64,000 nt of DNA from Candidatus Poribacteria bacterium (GTDB lineage Bacteria; Poribacteria; WGA-4E; JAJDTR01), in assembly GCA_028820655.1 (NCBI GenBank), contig JAPPIK010000061.1, positions 50,337 to 114,336 on the forward strand, in the 5' to 3' direction. Positions 34,738-43,748 of this stretch are shown here, one piece after another. A model generated the notes under the pieces. It was not told the origin of the DNA. It saw nothing but the letters and a program-made list of their open reading frames with translations, and made no database searches. Each line of letters opens with the position of its first letter. The stretch's first letter is position 1. The position numbers and the translations under genes were made by a program.

Positions 34738-36888
34738 ATGGGGAACAAGAGAATGGACGCAGCACCGAAAGCATTCATTACTTATTCACATAACGATAAA
34801 ACACAGAGGAAGGAACTGAGAACTCGCCTTGCCGTGATGGAAAACAGAGGCGAGATTGAACTCTGGGATGACAACGAAATCCTCCCCGGCGATGAGTGGT
34901 ATAATGACATTGCCGATAACCTAGCCAATTCGGATATTCTCCTATACTTAGTCTCGGCTGTAAGTCTGGCATCCAAAAACTGCAACAAGGAACTAGCTGA
35001 GGCGTTAAAAATAGACGCACGGGTCATCCCAATTATTCTTGAGGCTTGCGATTGGGAGAATCACCAACTGAGTCGATTTGAGGTTCTACCGGATAAAGGC
35101 AAGTCCATTAACGAATGGGTTCCCGAGAGTTCAGGTTGGCAAAATGTGGTGGAGGGTATTCGAAGGGTTGTCGCCAAAACGCGGGTACGAACAACCGATA
35201 ACTTCAAGAAGAAAGTGTTGTCCGAGTGGATTTTCCAACAAGGCAACTTTCTGATGATGCTAAGGCAAATTGATAAAGCGATAGAAGCCTTTTCACATAC
35301 AATTGAGTTCACTCCACACCATGCCGATGCCCACAATAACCGCGGCAATGCTTACTACCACAAAGGCGAAGTTGACCACGCCATTTTAGACTATACCAAA
35401 GCGATAGACCTGAAACCAGATTTTGCCGAACCCCACAACAATCGCGGACTGGCTTACGCCAAAAAAGGTACTGTTGACTCCGCGATTGCAGATTATACCA
35501 AGGCGATAGCCCTGACATCTGATTATGCTGAAGCCTATTGCAATCGCGGTGTTGCATACAACCTAAAAGGTGATATTGACCGGGCTATTGAAGACTATAC
35601 CAAAGCAATCGCCCTGAAACCGGATTATACCGATGCGTATAATAATCGTGGAAATGCCCATAACAAAAAAGGGGATTTTGACTCCGCTATCAAAGACTGC
35701 GACATCGCAATAAGGTCAAACCTGAATTGCGCTGAAGCCTACTACAATCGTGGCGTTGCATACAACCTAAAAGGCGATATTGACCGGGCTATTGAAGACT
35801 ATACCAAAGCGATAAATCTAAAATCAGATTGTGCCGAAGCGTATTACAATCGGGGGAACGCTTACTACTACAAGGATAATGTTGACGCTGCCATCCAAGA
35901 CTACACCAAGGCGATAGGATTGATATCCGATTATATTGAGGCCTATAACAATCGCGGCTTTGTGTACAGCCAAAAAAGCGAATATAGCCGTGCTATTGAA
36001 GACTATACCAAAGTTATTGAACTGAAACGTAGTGATGGCATCACCTATTACAATCGTGGCTTTGCCTACTATTACAAAGGCGATATTGACCGTGCTATTG
36101 AAGACTATACCAAAGCGATAGAACTGAAGCCCGATTACGCCGACGCCTATAATGGTCGTGGAGTGGCTTACGGAACAAAGAGCGAGTTTGACCGCGCCAT
36201 TGAGGACGTTAACAGGACGATAGAATTGAAGCCCGATTATGCCGATGCCTATAACAATCGCGGCAATGTATACTACATCAAAGGAAATGTTCACCGTGCA
36301 ATCGAAGACTATACTAAAGCGATAGAACTGAAGCCCGATTATGCCGATGCCTATAACAATCGCGGTAATGCTTATTACATCAAGAGCGATTTTGGCAATG
36401 CAATCAAGGACTATACCAAAGCGGTAGAATTAAAACCTGATTATGCCGATGCCTATCATTACCGCGGCAATGCTTATAACAACATAGGCGACATTGATAG
36501 GGCCATTGCAGATTTGAACACGGCGATAGCACTGGAATCAAATTATGCCGAGGCTTATAACAATCGAGGGGTGGCTTACAGCAAAAAAGGCAAAATTGAT
36601 GGCTTGTCAAGGTTGGCATCTGCTTTGGTGCGCGCCATCAAAGATTACAATTCGGCGATAGGACTGAACCCCGAGTTTACTCAAGCCTATTACAATCGCG
36701 GCGAGGCGTGGCTACGCTTGGGAGAATGGGAAAAAGCCGTATCAGATCTGACGGTTGCTAGAGAAAAAGGGATGGATATCATTACTGCGTTTCGTACAGA
36801 CTATGATAGCATGGCGGACTTTGAGGCGAGAAACGGAGTGAAGCTACCGGAACACATCGCCGATATGTTGACACTCACGAAGGCTTAA
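34738..36888 (+). CDS. TIR domain protein with a long TPR array
   Basis: 716 residues. Residues ~8-145 are a TIR domain: KAFITYSHNDKTQRKEL, WDDNEILPGDEW and SLASKNCNKELAEAL, where the glutamate after the cysteine is the expected NADase catalytic residue. Residues ~165-670 hold about 13-14 tetratricopeptide repeats with the consensus AYNNRGNAYY..GDIDRAIEDYTKAIELKPDYAD. Several repeats are nearly identical at the DNA level. The tail ends VKLPEHIADMLTLTKA. No signal peptide or membrane segment. TIR-TPR proteins are often NAD-depleting defence effectors, with the TPR as sensor or scaffold; that role is inferred. A paralogue is at 37632-39980. Confidence 0.88.
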   Translation: MGNKRMDAAPKAFITYSHNDKTQRKELRTRLAVMENRGEIELWDDNEILPGDEWYNDIADNLANSDILLYLVSAVSLASKNCNKELAEALKIDARVIPIILEACDWENHQLSRFEVLPDKGKSINEWVPESSGWQNVVEGIRRVVAKTRVRTTDNFKKKVLSEWIFQQGNFLMMLRQIDKAIEAFSHTIEFTPHHADAHNNRGNAYYHKGEVDHAILDYTKAIDLKPDFAEPHNNRGLAYAKKGTVDSAIADYTKAIALTSDYAEAYCNRGVAYNLKGDIDRAIEDYTKAIALKPDYTDAYNNRGNAHNKKGDFDSAIKDCDIAIRSNLNCAEAYYNRGVAYNLKGDIDRAIEDYTKAINLKSDCAEAYYNRGNAYYYKDNVDAAIQDYTKAIGLISDYIEAYNNRGFVYSQKSEYSRAIEDYTKVIELKRSDGITYYNRGFAYYYKGDIDRAIEDYTKAIELKPDYADAYNGRGVAYGTKSEFDRAIEDVNRTIELKPDYADAYNNRGNVYYIKGNVHRAIEDYTKAIELKPDYADAYNNRGNAYYIKSDFGNAIKDYTKAVELKPDYADAYHYRGNAYNNIGDIDRAIADLNTAIALESNYAEAYNNRGVAYSKKGKIDGLSRLASALVRAIKDYNSAIGLNPEFTQAYYNRGEAWLRLGEWEKAVSDLTVAREKGMDIITAFRTDYDSMADFEARNGVKLPEHIADMLTLTKA
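35320..36700 (+). repeat. Tandem 102-bp repeats encoding the TPR array
   Basis: The 34-codon unit recurs with long exact stretches, for example around 36230-36260, 36332-36362 and 36434-36464. Copies in the middle are more alike than those at the ends, as expected from unequal exchange. One insertion of about 12 codons interrupts the last units (36592-36630). Confidence 0.85.
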
Positions 36889-36951
36889 CTATTGAGAAAC
36901 TGACAAAAGAGGTATAAATGGGCACTAAAATTTCTCAAAAGGGGTGCGCTG

Positions 36952-37248
36952 ATGGCTAAAATTGTAGTCAATTCAGAGATTCTCGCGGGAAAACCGACCA
37001 TTGAAGGAACCCGCCTTAGCGTAGAGCATGTGTTGGGGTTGCTCAACAGCGGCATGTCGGACGCCGAGATTGTTGAAGACTATCCGGAACTGAACGAAGA
37101 AAGCCTACAAGCGGTGCGCGAGTTTGACTCGTCACGCAGGTCCGCGTCTGGACGCGCATCCGCTTCGCAGGTAATCCGCAATCGAATGGTAATCAATCCC
37201 CCAACTATGTGTGACAACGTGCGCAATGCTTCCATCTCTCGTCGCTGA
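36952..37248 (+). CDS. DUF433 family antitoxin
   Basis: 98 residues. Residues 1-62 (NSEILAGKPTIEGTRLSVEH, then SGMSDAEIVEDYPELNEESL) are a standard DUF433 domain, a helix-turn-helix-like antitoxin usually about 75 residues long. The remaining ~36 residues are arginine/serine-rich and unlike the family, so the native C-terminus has probably been replaced by a small insertion or read-through. The ORF overlaps the toxin start (37226) by 23 bases. It lies 63 bp after the first TIR-TPR gene, on the same strand. Confidence 0.8.
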   Translation: MAKIVVNSEILAGKPTIEGTRLSVEHVLGLLNSGMSDAEIVEDYPELNEESLQAVREFDSSRRSASGRASASQVIRNRMVINPPTMCDNVRNASISRR

Positions 37249-37594
37249 CATGGACATCGCAGTTATCGTGATTCGGTTCTTGCGGGAGGGTGGTGTTGAT
37301 GTGGTGTCCGCGCGTGAAGAAGGCTGGAGCGGATATGAAGATCGAGACATCTTACGGGAAGCGCATGAGATGAATCGTTTTGTGTTGACACACGATTCCG
37401 ACTACGGGGAGTTGGCAATCCATCAAGGTGAAACTACTCGCGGAATCATCTATATGCGTGCGGGTAGTCGCGAGTCCAAGGCTGTGATTGCTAGTTTGCA
37501 AAATCTTTTCAACGCTGAGATTGATTGGACACGGCGACAGATTCTTGTCTGCGAACCCGACAAACCGCTTCGGATACGTTTGATAGACAATTAG
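37226..37594 (+). CDS. DUF5615 PIN-like toxin
   Basis: 122 residues from ATG 37226 (a GTG at 37211 is also possible). LVADMDIAVIVIRFLREGGVDV, VLTHDSDYGELA and GIIYMRAG match the DUF5615 PIN-like family, normally paired with DUF433. The aspartates in ADMD and HDSDYG are likely metal ligands of the RNase-like site. It follows the antitoxin with overlap and precedes the second TIR-TPR gene by 37 bp. This placement inside a TIR-TPR pair suggests it is cotranscribed with them, but a self-contained module that landed there is equally possible. Confidence 0.82.
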   Translation: MLPSLVADMDIAVIVIRFLREGGVDVVSAREEGWSGYEDRDILREAHEMNRFVLTHDSDYGELAIHQGETTRGIIYMRAGSRESKAVIASLQNLFNAEIDWTRRQILVCEPDKPLRIRLIDN

Positions 37595-37631
37595 TCAAAC
37601 AATACGTTGCTGATGTAGAGGATAAGAAGCA

Positions 37632-39980
37632 ATGAAGAAACCTCAGAGAATATTCATTGCCTATGCGCATGAGGACAGTTTGGCAAAAGACAAATTGAAA
37701 GAGTATCTGGAGCCAATGAAGCGCGAAGGGTTGATAAATATCTGGGATGGAAGTGAAATCACTCCTGGCAACACGTGTCGTGGTGCCATTTCGAGCAACC
37801 TTGCAAAATCGGATGTCCTCCTTTACCTTGTTTCTGCTTCGAGTCTTGCTTCGAGAATCTTTAACAAAGAATTGACCAAAGCGTTGAGCACGAAGACAAG
37901 AGCAATTCCAGTCATCCTCTACAATTGCGATTGGGCACATCATATTCTCGGTAACTACCAGGCCCTTCCAGACGAAGGAAGACCTATCTTCAACTGGGAA
38001 CCCGAAAGCAAAGGTTGGCAGAACGTGGCAGAAGGGATTCGACACATCGTCCAAGTGTCCGATGGTGTCCAAAAAGGAGCATCAATTGAGCAGGTGTTTC
38101 AGTTAGGAAACTTTCGGATTACGCTGAATCAGACAGAAAGGGCGATAGAAACCTATTCACATGTGGTAGCACTCGATCCTTATCACGTAGATGCTTATAA
38201 CAATCGCGGAGTGGCCTACTATAAGCAAGGCGAAGTCGACCGGGCAATCAAAGATTTTGACACGACGATAGAACTGGATCCTGATTACGCTATACCCTAT
38301 AGTAACCGCGGCCATGTCTATGGTAACAAAGGGGAGGTTGACCGTGCCATTGAAGACTATGACACAGCGATAAAACTCGATTCGCATTTCCCTGACGCAT
38401 TGAACAATCGCGGTGTGGCCTACAGCGCCACGGGCAATTATGAGCGTGCCATCAAAGATTTCAACAAGGCAATTGAACTCAATCCACGTGATGCGGTTTC
38501 CCATTACAATCGCGGAGTCGCTCACTACAAAAAGAGAAAATACGTCCGTGCCATTGAAGACTATAACACAGCGATAGAACTTAACTCCGATTTTCGCGAG
38601 GCACATAACAATCGTGGTGAAGCTTGGTTACACATAAAAGAATGGGAAAAAGCCAAAGAAGATTTGATCGCTGCCAAGAAGATGGGGGTGGATATTGTCG
38701 CCGCATTTCGTAACGATTACAGAAATGTTGCCGCCTTTGAACGGGCGAATCAAGTTAAGTTGCCTGAAGATATCGCGGCGTTGGTTCGTCAAGGTTTTAG
38801 GAATCGTTACCCTAGGAAAGAAAAAGTCTTGACTGCTGATGGGCAGCCTTTTAATTCCCCAGAGGATTACAATCTGGTGAAGAGACTTCGTGACGCCGGC
38901 AAGCCATTAGAACAATACATCAAGACGCAGCCCTTTTTCGGCATCAAAACAGCGCCGACCGATGTGTTTGTGGTAGACCGCAAAACGCGAGATAAACTGA
39001 TTGCGGAACACCCTTCATCGGAAGTAATTCTGAAGCCGTTTCTACACGGGCGGGCAGTAAGACGCTGGCAGGTGGAACCACCGGAGCAGTGGTTAATCTT
39101 TGCTTACCGTGGTATAGAGATAAACGCCTACCCCGCCATCCGAAGATACTTAGAAAAACACCGGGATTCTCTCAGCAAGAGAAAAGGCAAAGGGGGATGG
39201 TACGAACTCCAAGCGTCCGTTGAGGAGATTGAGCGTTATTCGGGACCGAAGCTAGTTTGTCCAAACCTTTATAACACTCAAACCTTTTTTGACAGAGATC
39301 TCGACACGTATCACAGTTTCTTGAACGAAGCGAAACTGTCTGCGATTGCTTTATCCATCTATTTCGCAGGGTTCTTACTCCAGCCGGACAGCGAGTTGAA
39401 GATTCTCGCGCTTGATGATGTGTTGATTGGCTTGGACATGTCAAATCGTTTCCCGGTACTTGACATTCTCACTAAGTATTTCTCAGAGTACCAGATTTTT
39501 CTGATGACTTACGATAAGGGGTGGTATGAGATTGTCAAACAGTGGGCCTCCGCGAATGGTCAATGGAAAGCCGTTGAATTCTATTTCGCACAAACAGACA
39601 AATTTGAAATGCCGGTCTATGTGGAAAATAAGGAGTATCTTGAGAAGGCGCAGGAACATCTAGATGCCTGCGACTACAAAGCTTGTGCAATCTACATCCG
39701 CACGGCTTTTGAAACAACTATAAAAAAGTATTGCGAGGATGAACGTCTCCCGGTTCGGTATCGCAGCGACCCGAAGAAACTGGACAGTCAGGATTTCTGG
39801 GATTCCATCAAAATCAAAAACAGGGTTACTTGCAAACTAGAACAAACTCTCATTCACAAAATCGAATTGTGTCGAAGTGTTATCCTCAACCCGCTCAGTC
39901 ATGCTACCGTTGTGAACATACCTAAACAGGAGTTGGAGGATGCCATGAAAGCCGTGGAGGAACTTCAAAACGAACTCTAG
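37632..39980 (+). CDS. TIR-TPR protein fused to a TaqI-like specificity domain, ABC-ATPase C-half and HEPN-like tail
   Basis: 782 residues. TIR at 1-140 (RIFIAYAHEDSLAKDKL; SLASRIFNKELTKAL keeps the catalytic-type glutamate). About five TPRs lie at 155-345. Residues up to ~390 align with the end of the paralogue at 34738, where that protein stops (VKLPEDIAALV against VKLPEHIADML). Residues ~400-556 match the C-terminal target-recognition domain of Eco57I/TaqI-type methyltransferases (FGIKTAPTDVFVVDRKTRDK, KPFLHGRAVRRW, KGGWYELQ). Residues ~559-640 are the signature, Walker B and D-loop of an ABC-type ATPase (LNEAKLSAIALSIYFAGFLL, ILALDDVLIGLDMSNR) without any Walker A. Residues ~660-782 resemble HEPN-like C-termini (NPLSHATV). 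Confidence 0.8.
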   Translation: MKKPQRIFIAYAHEDSLAKDKLKEYLEPMKREGLINIWDGSEITPGNTCRGAISSNLAKSDVLLYLVSASSLASRIFNKELTKALSTKTRAIPVILYNCDWAHHILGNYQALPDEGRPIFNWEPESKGWQNVAEGIRHIVQVSDGVQKGASIEQVFQLGNFRITLNQTERAIETYSHVVALDPYHVDAYNNRGVAYYKQGEVDRAIKDFDTTIELDPDYAIPYSNRGHVYGNKGEVDRAIEDYDTAIKLDSHFPDALNNRGVAYSATGNYERAIKDFNKAIELNPRDAVSHYNRGVAHYKKRKYVRAIEDYNTAIELNSDFREAHNNRGEAWLHIKEWEKAKEDLIAAKKMGVDIVAAFRNDYRNVAAFERANQVKLPEDIAALVRQGFRNRYPRKEKVLTADGQPFNSPEDYNLVKRLRDAGKPLEQYIKTQPFFGIKTAPTDVFVVDRKTRDKLIAEHPSSEVILKPFLHGRAVRRWQVEPPEQWLIFAYRGIEINAYPAIRRYLEKHRDSLSKRKGKGGWYELQASVEEIERYSGPKLVCPNLYNTQTFFDRDLDTYHSFLNEAKLSAIALSIYFAGFLLQPDSELKILALDDVLIGLDMSNRFPVLDILTKYFSEYQIFLMTYDKGWYEIVKQWASANGQWKAVEFYFAQTDKFEMPVYVENKEYLEKAQEHLDACDYKACAIYIRTAFETTIKKYCEDERLPVRYRSDPKKLDSQDFWDSIKIKNRVTCKLEQTLIHKIELCRSVILNPLSHATVVNIPKQELEDAMKAVEELQNEL

Positions 39981-40026
39981 GCACGATAGACAATGCCTTG
40001 GATTATCGGGAAGATAGAAGCTAAAT

Positions 40027-40058
40027 AGGTGGGTTTCACTGTGTTCTACCCAACCTAT
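40027..40058 (-). repeat. REP-like imperfect palindrome
   Basis: GGTGGGTTTCACTGTG...CCCAACCTATAG, a sister of 25961-25992 in which the foot is TATAG instead of GTAG. Confidence 0.5.
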
Positions 40059-40072
40059 AGGTTAGACATAGA

Positions 40073-40098
40073 CCTGCTGGATTTGCAAATCCAGCAGG
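40073..40098. promoter_or_regulatory. Perfect 26-bp palindrome upstream of the enolase-superfamily gene
   Basis: Each half is CCTGCTGGATTTG and the whole sequence is its own reverse complement. It ends 28 bases before ATG 40127. It could be an operator for a dimeric repressor or an RNA hairpin near the ribosome-binding site. Confidence 0.5.
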
Positions 40099-40126
40099 AG
40101 CGGCAGAACGAGCAAAGGGGGGACAG

Positions 40127-41407
40127 ATGAAAGTTGTCGATGTCGAACGTACTATTGTCGATGTGCCGTTTACGCCAAGACAGCACCGAATCACCATCGA
40201 GAGCGTATCGCCGGTGTATAACTGGTCGGTTTTGGAACTGTGCAAGGTGACCACCGACACCGGGCATGTCGGTTGGGGCGAGACGGTAATCCATTACACC
40301 TACGGTCGCGTTACCGACGAAAGTGTAGGACGCGTTCTGGGAGAAAGCCCCGCCAAAATGATGAACGACGATTCCCTCGGCGCCGGTTTGCAGATGGCGC
40401 TCTTCGACGTTGTGGGAAAGATTTTGGGGGTGCCGGTCTACGAGTTATTAGGCACGAAGGTGAGGGATGCGGCGCCAATTTCGTGGTGGTCGATTGACGC
40501 CTCGCCGCAAGATTGGGCGTCTGAAGCCAAGGACGCCGTGGAGAGCGGTTACACCAGTTTCAAGAATAAACCGCGGCCTTGGTGGGACATCGTGGAGCAA
40601 GTTGATGCGATCTCCAAGGTTGTGCCAGCGGACTTCAAACTCGATCTGGATCCAAACGGCTCCTTCCAAGATGCACCAACCGCCATTCCCATATTGCAGA
40701 AATTGGCGAAATACGACAACGTGGCGATTTTTGAATCGCCGATTCCGCAAGAAAATGTAGAAGAGAATAAGCGGATACACGAGGCGATAGACCGTCCTAT
40801 TGCCATGCACTTCGGCTCGCCGCCCTACGTTGTGAACATTCGCGAGTCCCTTTGTGACGGATACGTCATCGGTGGTGGAAAGTCCACCGTGGTTCGCCAA
40901 GGTTCGCTTAGCGCAGAGGCGGATTTGCCCTTCTGGCTTCAGATTGTGGGGAACGGATTGACGACAACGTGGGCGGGTCATCTCGGTGCGGTACTCACCC
41001 ACGCTACTTGGCCCGCGATTACCTGCATTAATTTGTACAGCCACCATCTGCTGACGAAGCCTATACAAGTCGTTGACGGCTGCCATAAAGTTCCGGATGC
41101 TCCCGGCTTAGGCGTTGAAGTCGATGAAGCTGCCATCGAAAGATACCGCGTGCCCGACGAAAAACTTGACGCAGACGGGCTTTTCATGTATCCGCCGCCG
41201 CGGATTATCAAGACCGCGGTTTATCCGGATGGGAGTTGTATCCATATGGAAGGCGATCAACTGAGTTATTTCAAACGGGGCAACGCGGAGGCTCAGGTGG
41301 AAGGCGCGCGATTGGAAGTATGGTACGACGATGGCTCGACCAAGTGGAGGGATCTGTTTGAGCGTGTGCAGGATAATCCGGTGGCGGGTCGATGGCAGGG
41401 GCGCTAG
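40127..41407 (+). CDS. Enolase superfamily (mandelate racemase/muconate lactonizing enzyme-like) protein
   Basis: 426 residues with the capping domain (VDVERTIVDVPF, TDTGHVGWGET) and the barrel: FKNKPRP (lysine on strand 2), KLDLDPNGSF (metal D) and AIFESPIPQ (metal E). The third ligand region reads CDGYVIGGGKST, where an acidic residue is expected but not obvious. Members abstract a proton alpha to a carboxylate, for example sugar-acid dehydratases. A GGGGGG ribosome-binding site lies 4-10 bases upstream. It lies near the sugar-acid cluster and may feed it. Confidence 0.83.
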   Translation: MKVVDVERTIVDVPFTPRQHRITIESVSPVYNWSVLELCKVTTDTGHVGWGETVIHYTYGRVTDESVGRVLGESPAKMMNDDSLGAGLQMALFDVVGKILGVPVYELLGTKVRDAAPISWWSIDASPQDWASEAKDAVESGYTSFKNKPRPWWDIVEQVDAISKVVPADFKLDLDPNGSFQDAPTAIPILQKLAKYDNVAIFESPIPQENVEENKRIHEAIDRPIAMHFGSPPYVVNIRESLCDGYVIGGGKSTVVRQGSLSAEADLPFWLQIVGNGLTTTWAGHLGAVLTHATWPAITCINLYSHHLLTKPIQVVDGCHKVPDAPGLGVEVDEAAIERYRVPDEKLDADGLFMYPPPRIIKTAVYPDGSCIHMEGDQLSYFKRGNAEAQVEGARLEVWYDDGSTKWRDLFERVQDNPVAGRWQGR

Positions 41408-41570
41408 GTGCGTCGTCGTACATTTGATCGGCATAATGGACGGAGCCAATCAAGTGCTGAAGAAAATAGGAAAATTTTGATTGTCAGGTTTTCTCGGCCT
41501 ACCCTTGAATAATTTGCCAGCAGATTCTAACGCTACGCAATTTAGCGCGCCGCGAGCGTTTTCAAAGGCT

Positions 41571-41592
41571 GGTGCGCAATGCGCACCCTACA
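41571..41592 (-). repeat. REP-like palindrome, GTAG foot
   Basis: GGTGCGC-AAT-GCGCACC followed by CTACA. It has the same form as 33753-33774 with compensated stem changes. It lies just beyond the 3' end of the minus-strand beta-propeller gene. Confidence 0.62.
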
Positions 41593-41598
41593 ACAGTG

Positions 41599-43734
41599 TT
41601 ACGTGTCCGACGAGACAAAAGCATAAACAAAGCCGTCGCAGCCACCAACCCAAAGCCCATTGCCGGAAATGGCTGGGGGTGCAGCTAACGGAACTTTTAG
41701 ATTGTGTTTCCATACACAGGTGCCTGAGGATGTATCTAGAGCATAGAGATAACCGTTTGCCGCCGCAACGTAGACACAGTTGCCAGCCACGACCGGCGAC
41801 GCAAGCGTGACGCCACCCTCACGTGCATAGGGGGTAAATAGCGGCGCGTTTTCAGATAATCCCCACTGCCAGAGTTTCCTTCCGCTCCCCGCCTCAAAAG
41901 CATGTAGCGTCCCGCTGCCCGTGGAAACGAAGAGTCGTCCCTCAGCCAGTGCGGGTGTTGCTTGGATACGATTGAGCATAAACGGGACTTCCCATTCCAC
42001 TTCTCCCGTTTCCAAGTCGAAGGCTCGGACCGCGCCACCACTGACGGTGTAGATTGTACCATCTTCGCCAACAACCGGTGTGGAATACATGTGGTACGGT
42101 TTTCCTTCCGTTTTAGTCCACACTGTTTGGCCAGTTTCGGCTTCTAATACTGTTAGGTTTGTCCGCTGGGTATAGAACGCCACTACGATGTACTTGCCGA
42201 ATGCCGCCGGCGAGGCGTAAGAGGGGAGAAAGTCGTTCTGCCCAAAATCATCTCGGATCCAGACAACGTCGCCGCTTTCCTGATTTAATGCCACGAAGTG
42301 CGAACTCACGCCAATGTACACTCGGCCATGTCCCGTTAGTGGACTGCTATAAACCCAGCGTTGAGAGGGATCCCCCAACTGGTAACTCCATAGCAGTTTG
42401 CCACTTTCTGCAGCAAGTCCTAGCACGTGACCGGTTACGGTCACGGCAAATAGACGACTGTTGCAATATGCCGGTGAGCCCTTGATCGCGGCGTCGGTTG
42501 AGTGGCGCCAACACAGAGTTCCAGCGCGCGCATCAATCGCCGCAAGCCCATCGCCGAATAGCTCATCTTCGTTCTTCGTGGACTGGAAGATTGAGCCTTC
42601 AGCCACCAACGGCGCTGCCATGTGTATTGATCCGCCGGTACCCGCACGCCAAGCCAAAGACAGTGGTGGTTCTGGCCCCATAGCAGCGCTTCCTGTGCGC
42701 CGGGGATTCCCGTGAAATAGGTGCCAATCTGCGCCCGGCTCCGGATGAACTCCTTCAAAACCTTGTACAACACCCAAGACATTGTCCGGAGGCGGACGGA
42801 AACTAATTCCTGAAAAAATCTGCGGCGATACTAGTGCTCGACTTTCTGTCCGCAGCTTCCCACCCTCATAAATGAAGAGCCGATACGCGCGTGGACTCTG
42901 ATCAATACCGCCAAACCCGAGGCTGGGGGTATTATAGTGCACCGTCCGTCCATCCAAAAAAATCCGGCAGGAGTGCCAATGTCCCGATAGGGTCGCTATG
43001 ATTGGGTAAGTTTTCCAATGATTGTAGAATTCGCTGCCCCACGGAAAGTGGTTGATGATAATCACCGGTTTGTTCGACGGTTGAATTTCGAGATTTGCAC
43101 GCATCCAGCAATTCTGATGCGCTCCATCACGCCGTAGATGCCCCTCTCCATCGTAGACGATGAAGTGCACGGGACCGTAGTCAAAACTGTAGTACAACGG
43201 CCCCAGGAAATCCATGAAATTCACTCCTTGGATTTCAGCATCATCGTCATGGTTCCCAGCAGCGTGGTAAACAGGAAGTGTCGAGGTCGCGACGGCTCTG
43301 AGGTAGGCATGGTATTCTTCCCGACCTCCGCCCGCCGTCAGGTCGCCGCTTGCCACAATGAACTGAGCTAAACCACCCACGTCCCGGTGAATTCGCGCTA
43401 GATCGTCTTCTAGATGCGAGGCAAAAGCACGCTTGTCGACCGAGATGTGCGTATCGGTGATTTGGACAAATGAGAATGATGTATTCTCACCCTCCGGGTG
43501 ATGCCGCAGCGTGAAATCGAAGTTGCCCGCATTTTTCAGGTCAATATAAAACTTTCCCACAGCCAGGTATCCCGCGGGCGCAGTCATAAAGACGAAACGG
43601 TCTTCTGACCGACAAGATAGTTGATACTCTCCATGAGTATCAGTTTGCACAACCTCTCTACCGTTGGAGACACATACATTTGGCATGTGACTTCCGCTTT
43701 CGGTACGGATGTGCCCCTGAATCAGCTTAGCCAT
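41599..43734 (-). CDS. Metallophosphoesterase fused to a PQQ-type beta-propeller
   Basis: 711 residues from ATG 43734 (AGGGG eight bases upstream). An N-terminal carboxypeptidase-regulatory-like beta domain (~1-85) is followed by a calcineurin-type phosphoesterase with all metal motifs: QITDTHI, ASGDLTAGGG, AAGNHDDD, INHFPW and SGHWHS. Residues ~380-711 form PQQ/Trp-docking propeller repeats (ALDTSSGTCVWKHN, AFDLETGEVEWEV). No signal peptide is visible, which is odd for a propeller of this type. It follows the phosphatase gene by 14 bp, so the two act as an operon. Confidence 0.85.
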   Translation of the reverse strand: MAKLIQGHIRTESGSHMPNVCVSNGREVVQTDTHGEYQLSCRSEDRFVFMTAPAGYLAVGKFYIDLKNAGNFDFTLRHHPEGENTSFSFVQITDTHISVDKRAFASHLEDDLARIHRDVGGLAQFIVASGDLTAGGGREEYHAYLRAVATSTLPVYHAAGNHDDDAEIQGVNFMDFLGPLYYSFDYGPVHFIVYDGEGHLRRDGAHQNCWMRANLEIQPSNKPVIIINHFPWGSEFYNHWKTYPIIATLSGHWHSCRIFLDGRTVHYNTPSLGFGGIDQSPRAYRLFIYEGGKLRTESRALVSPQIFSGISFRPPPDNVLGVVQGFEGVHPEPGADWHLFHGNPRRTGSAAMGPEPPLSLAWRAGTGGSIHMAAPLVAEGSIFQSTKNEDELFGDGLAAIDARAGTLCWRHSTDAAIKGSPAYCNSRLFAVTVTGHVLGLAAESGKLLWSYQLGDPSQRWVYSSPLTGHGRVYIGVSSHFVALNQESGDVVWIRDDFGQNDFLPSYASPAAFGKYIVVAFYTQRTNLTVLEAETGQTVWTKTEGKPYHMYSTPVVGEDGTIYTVSGGAVRAFDLETGEVEWEVPFMLNRIQATPALAEGRLFVSTGSGTLHAFEAGSGRKLWQWGLSENAPLFTPYAREGGVTLASPVVAGNCVYVAAANGYLYALDTSSGTCVWKHNLKVPLAAPPAISGNGLWVGGCDGFVYAFVSSDT

Positions 43735-43748
43735 TGCTAATCCCCTGT

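Noticed and set aside
35320..36700. Regular repeats resembling a CRISPR array
   Set aside because: Unit length is 102 bp without spacers and the repeats are in frame and encode TPR motifs.
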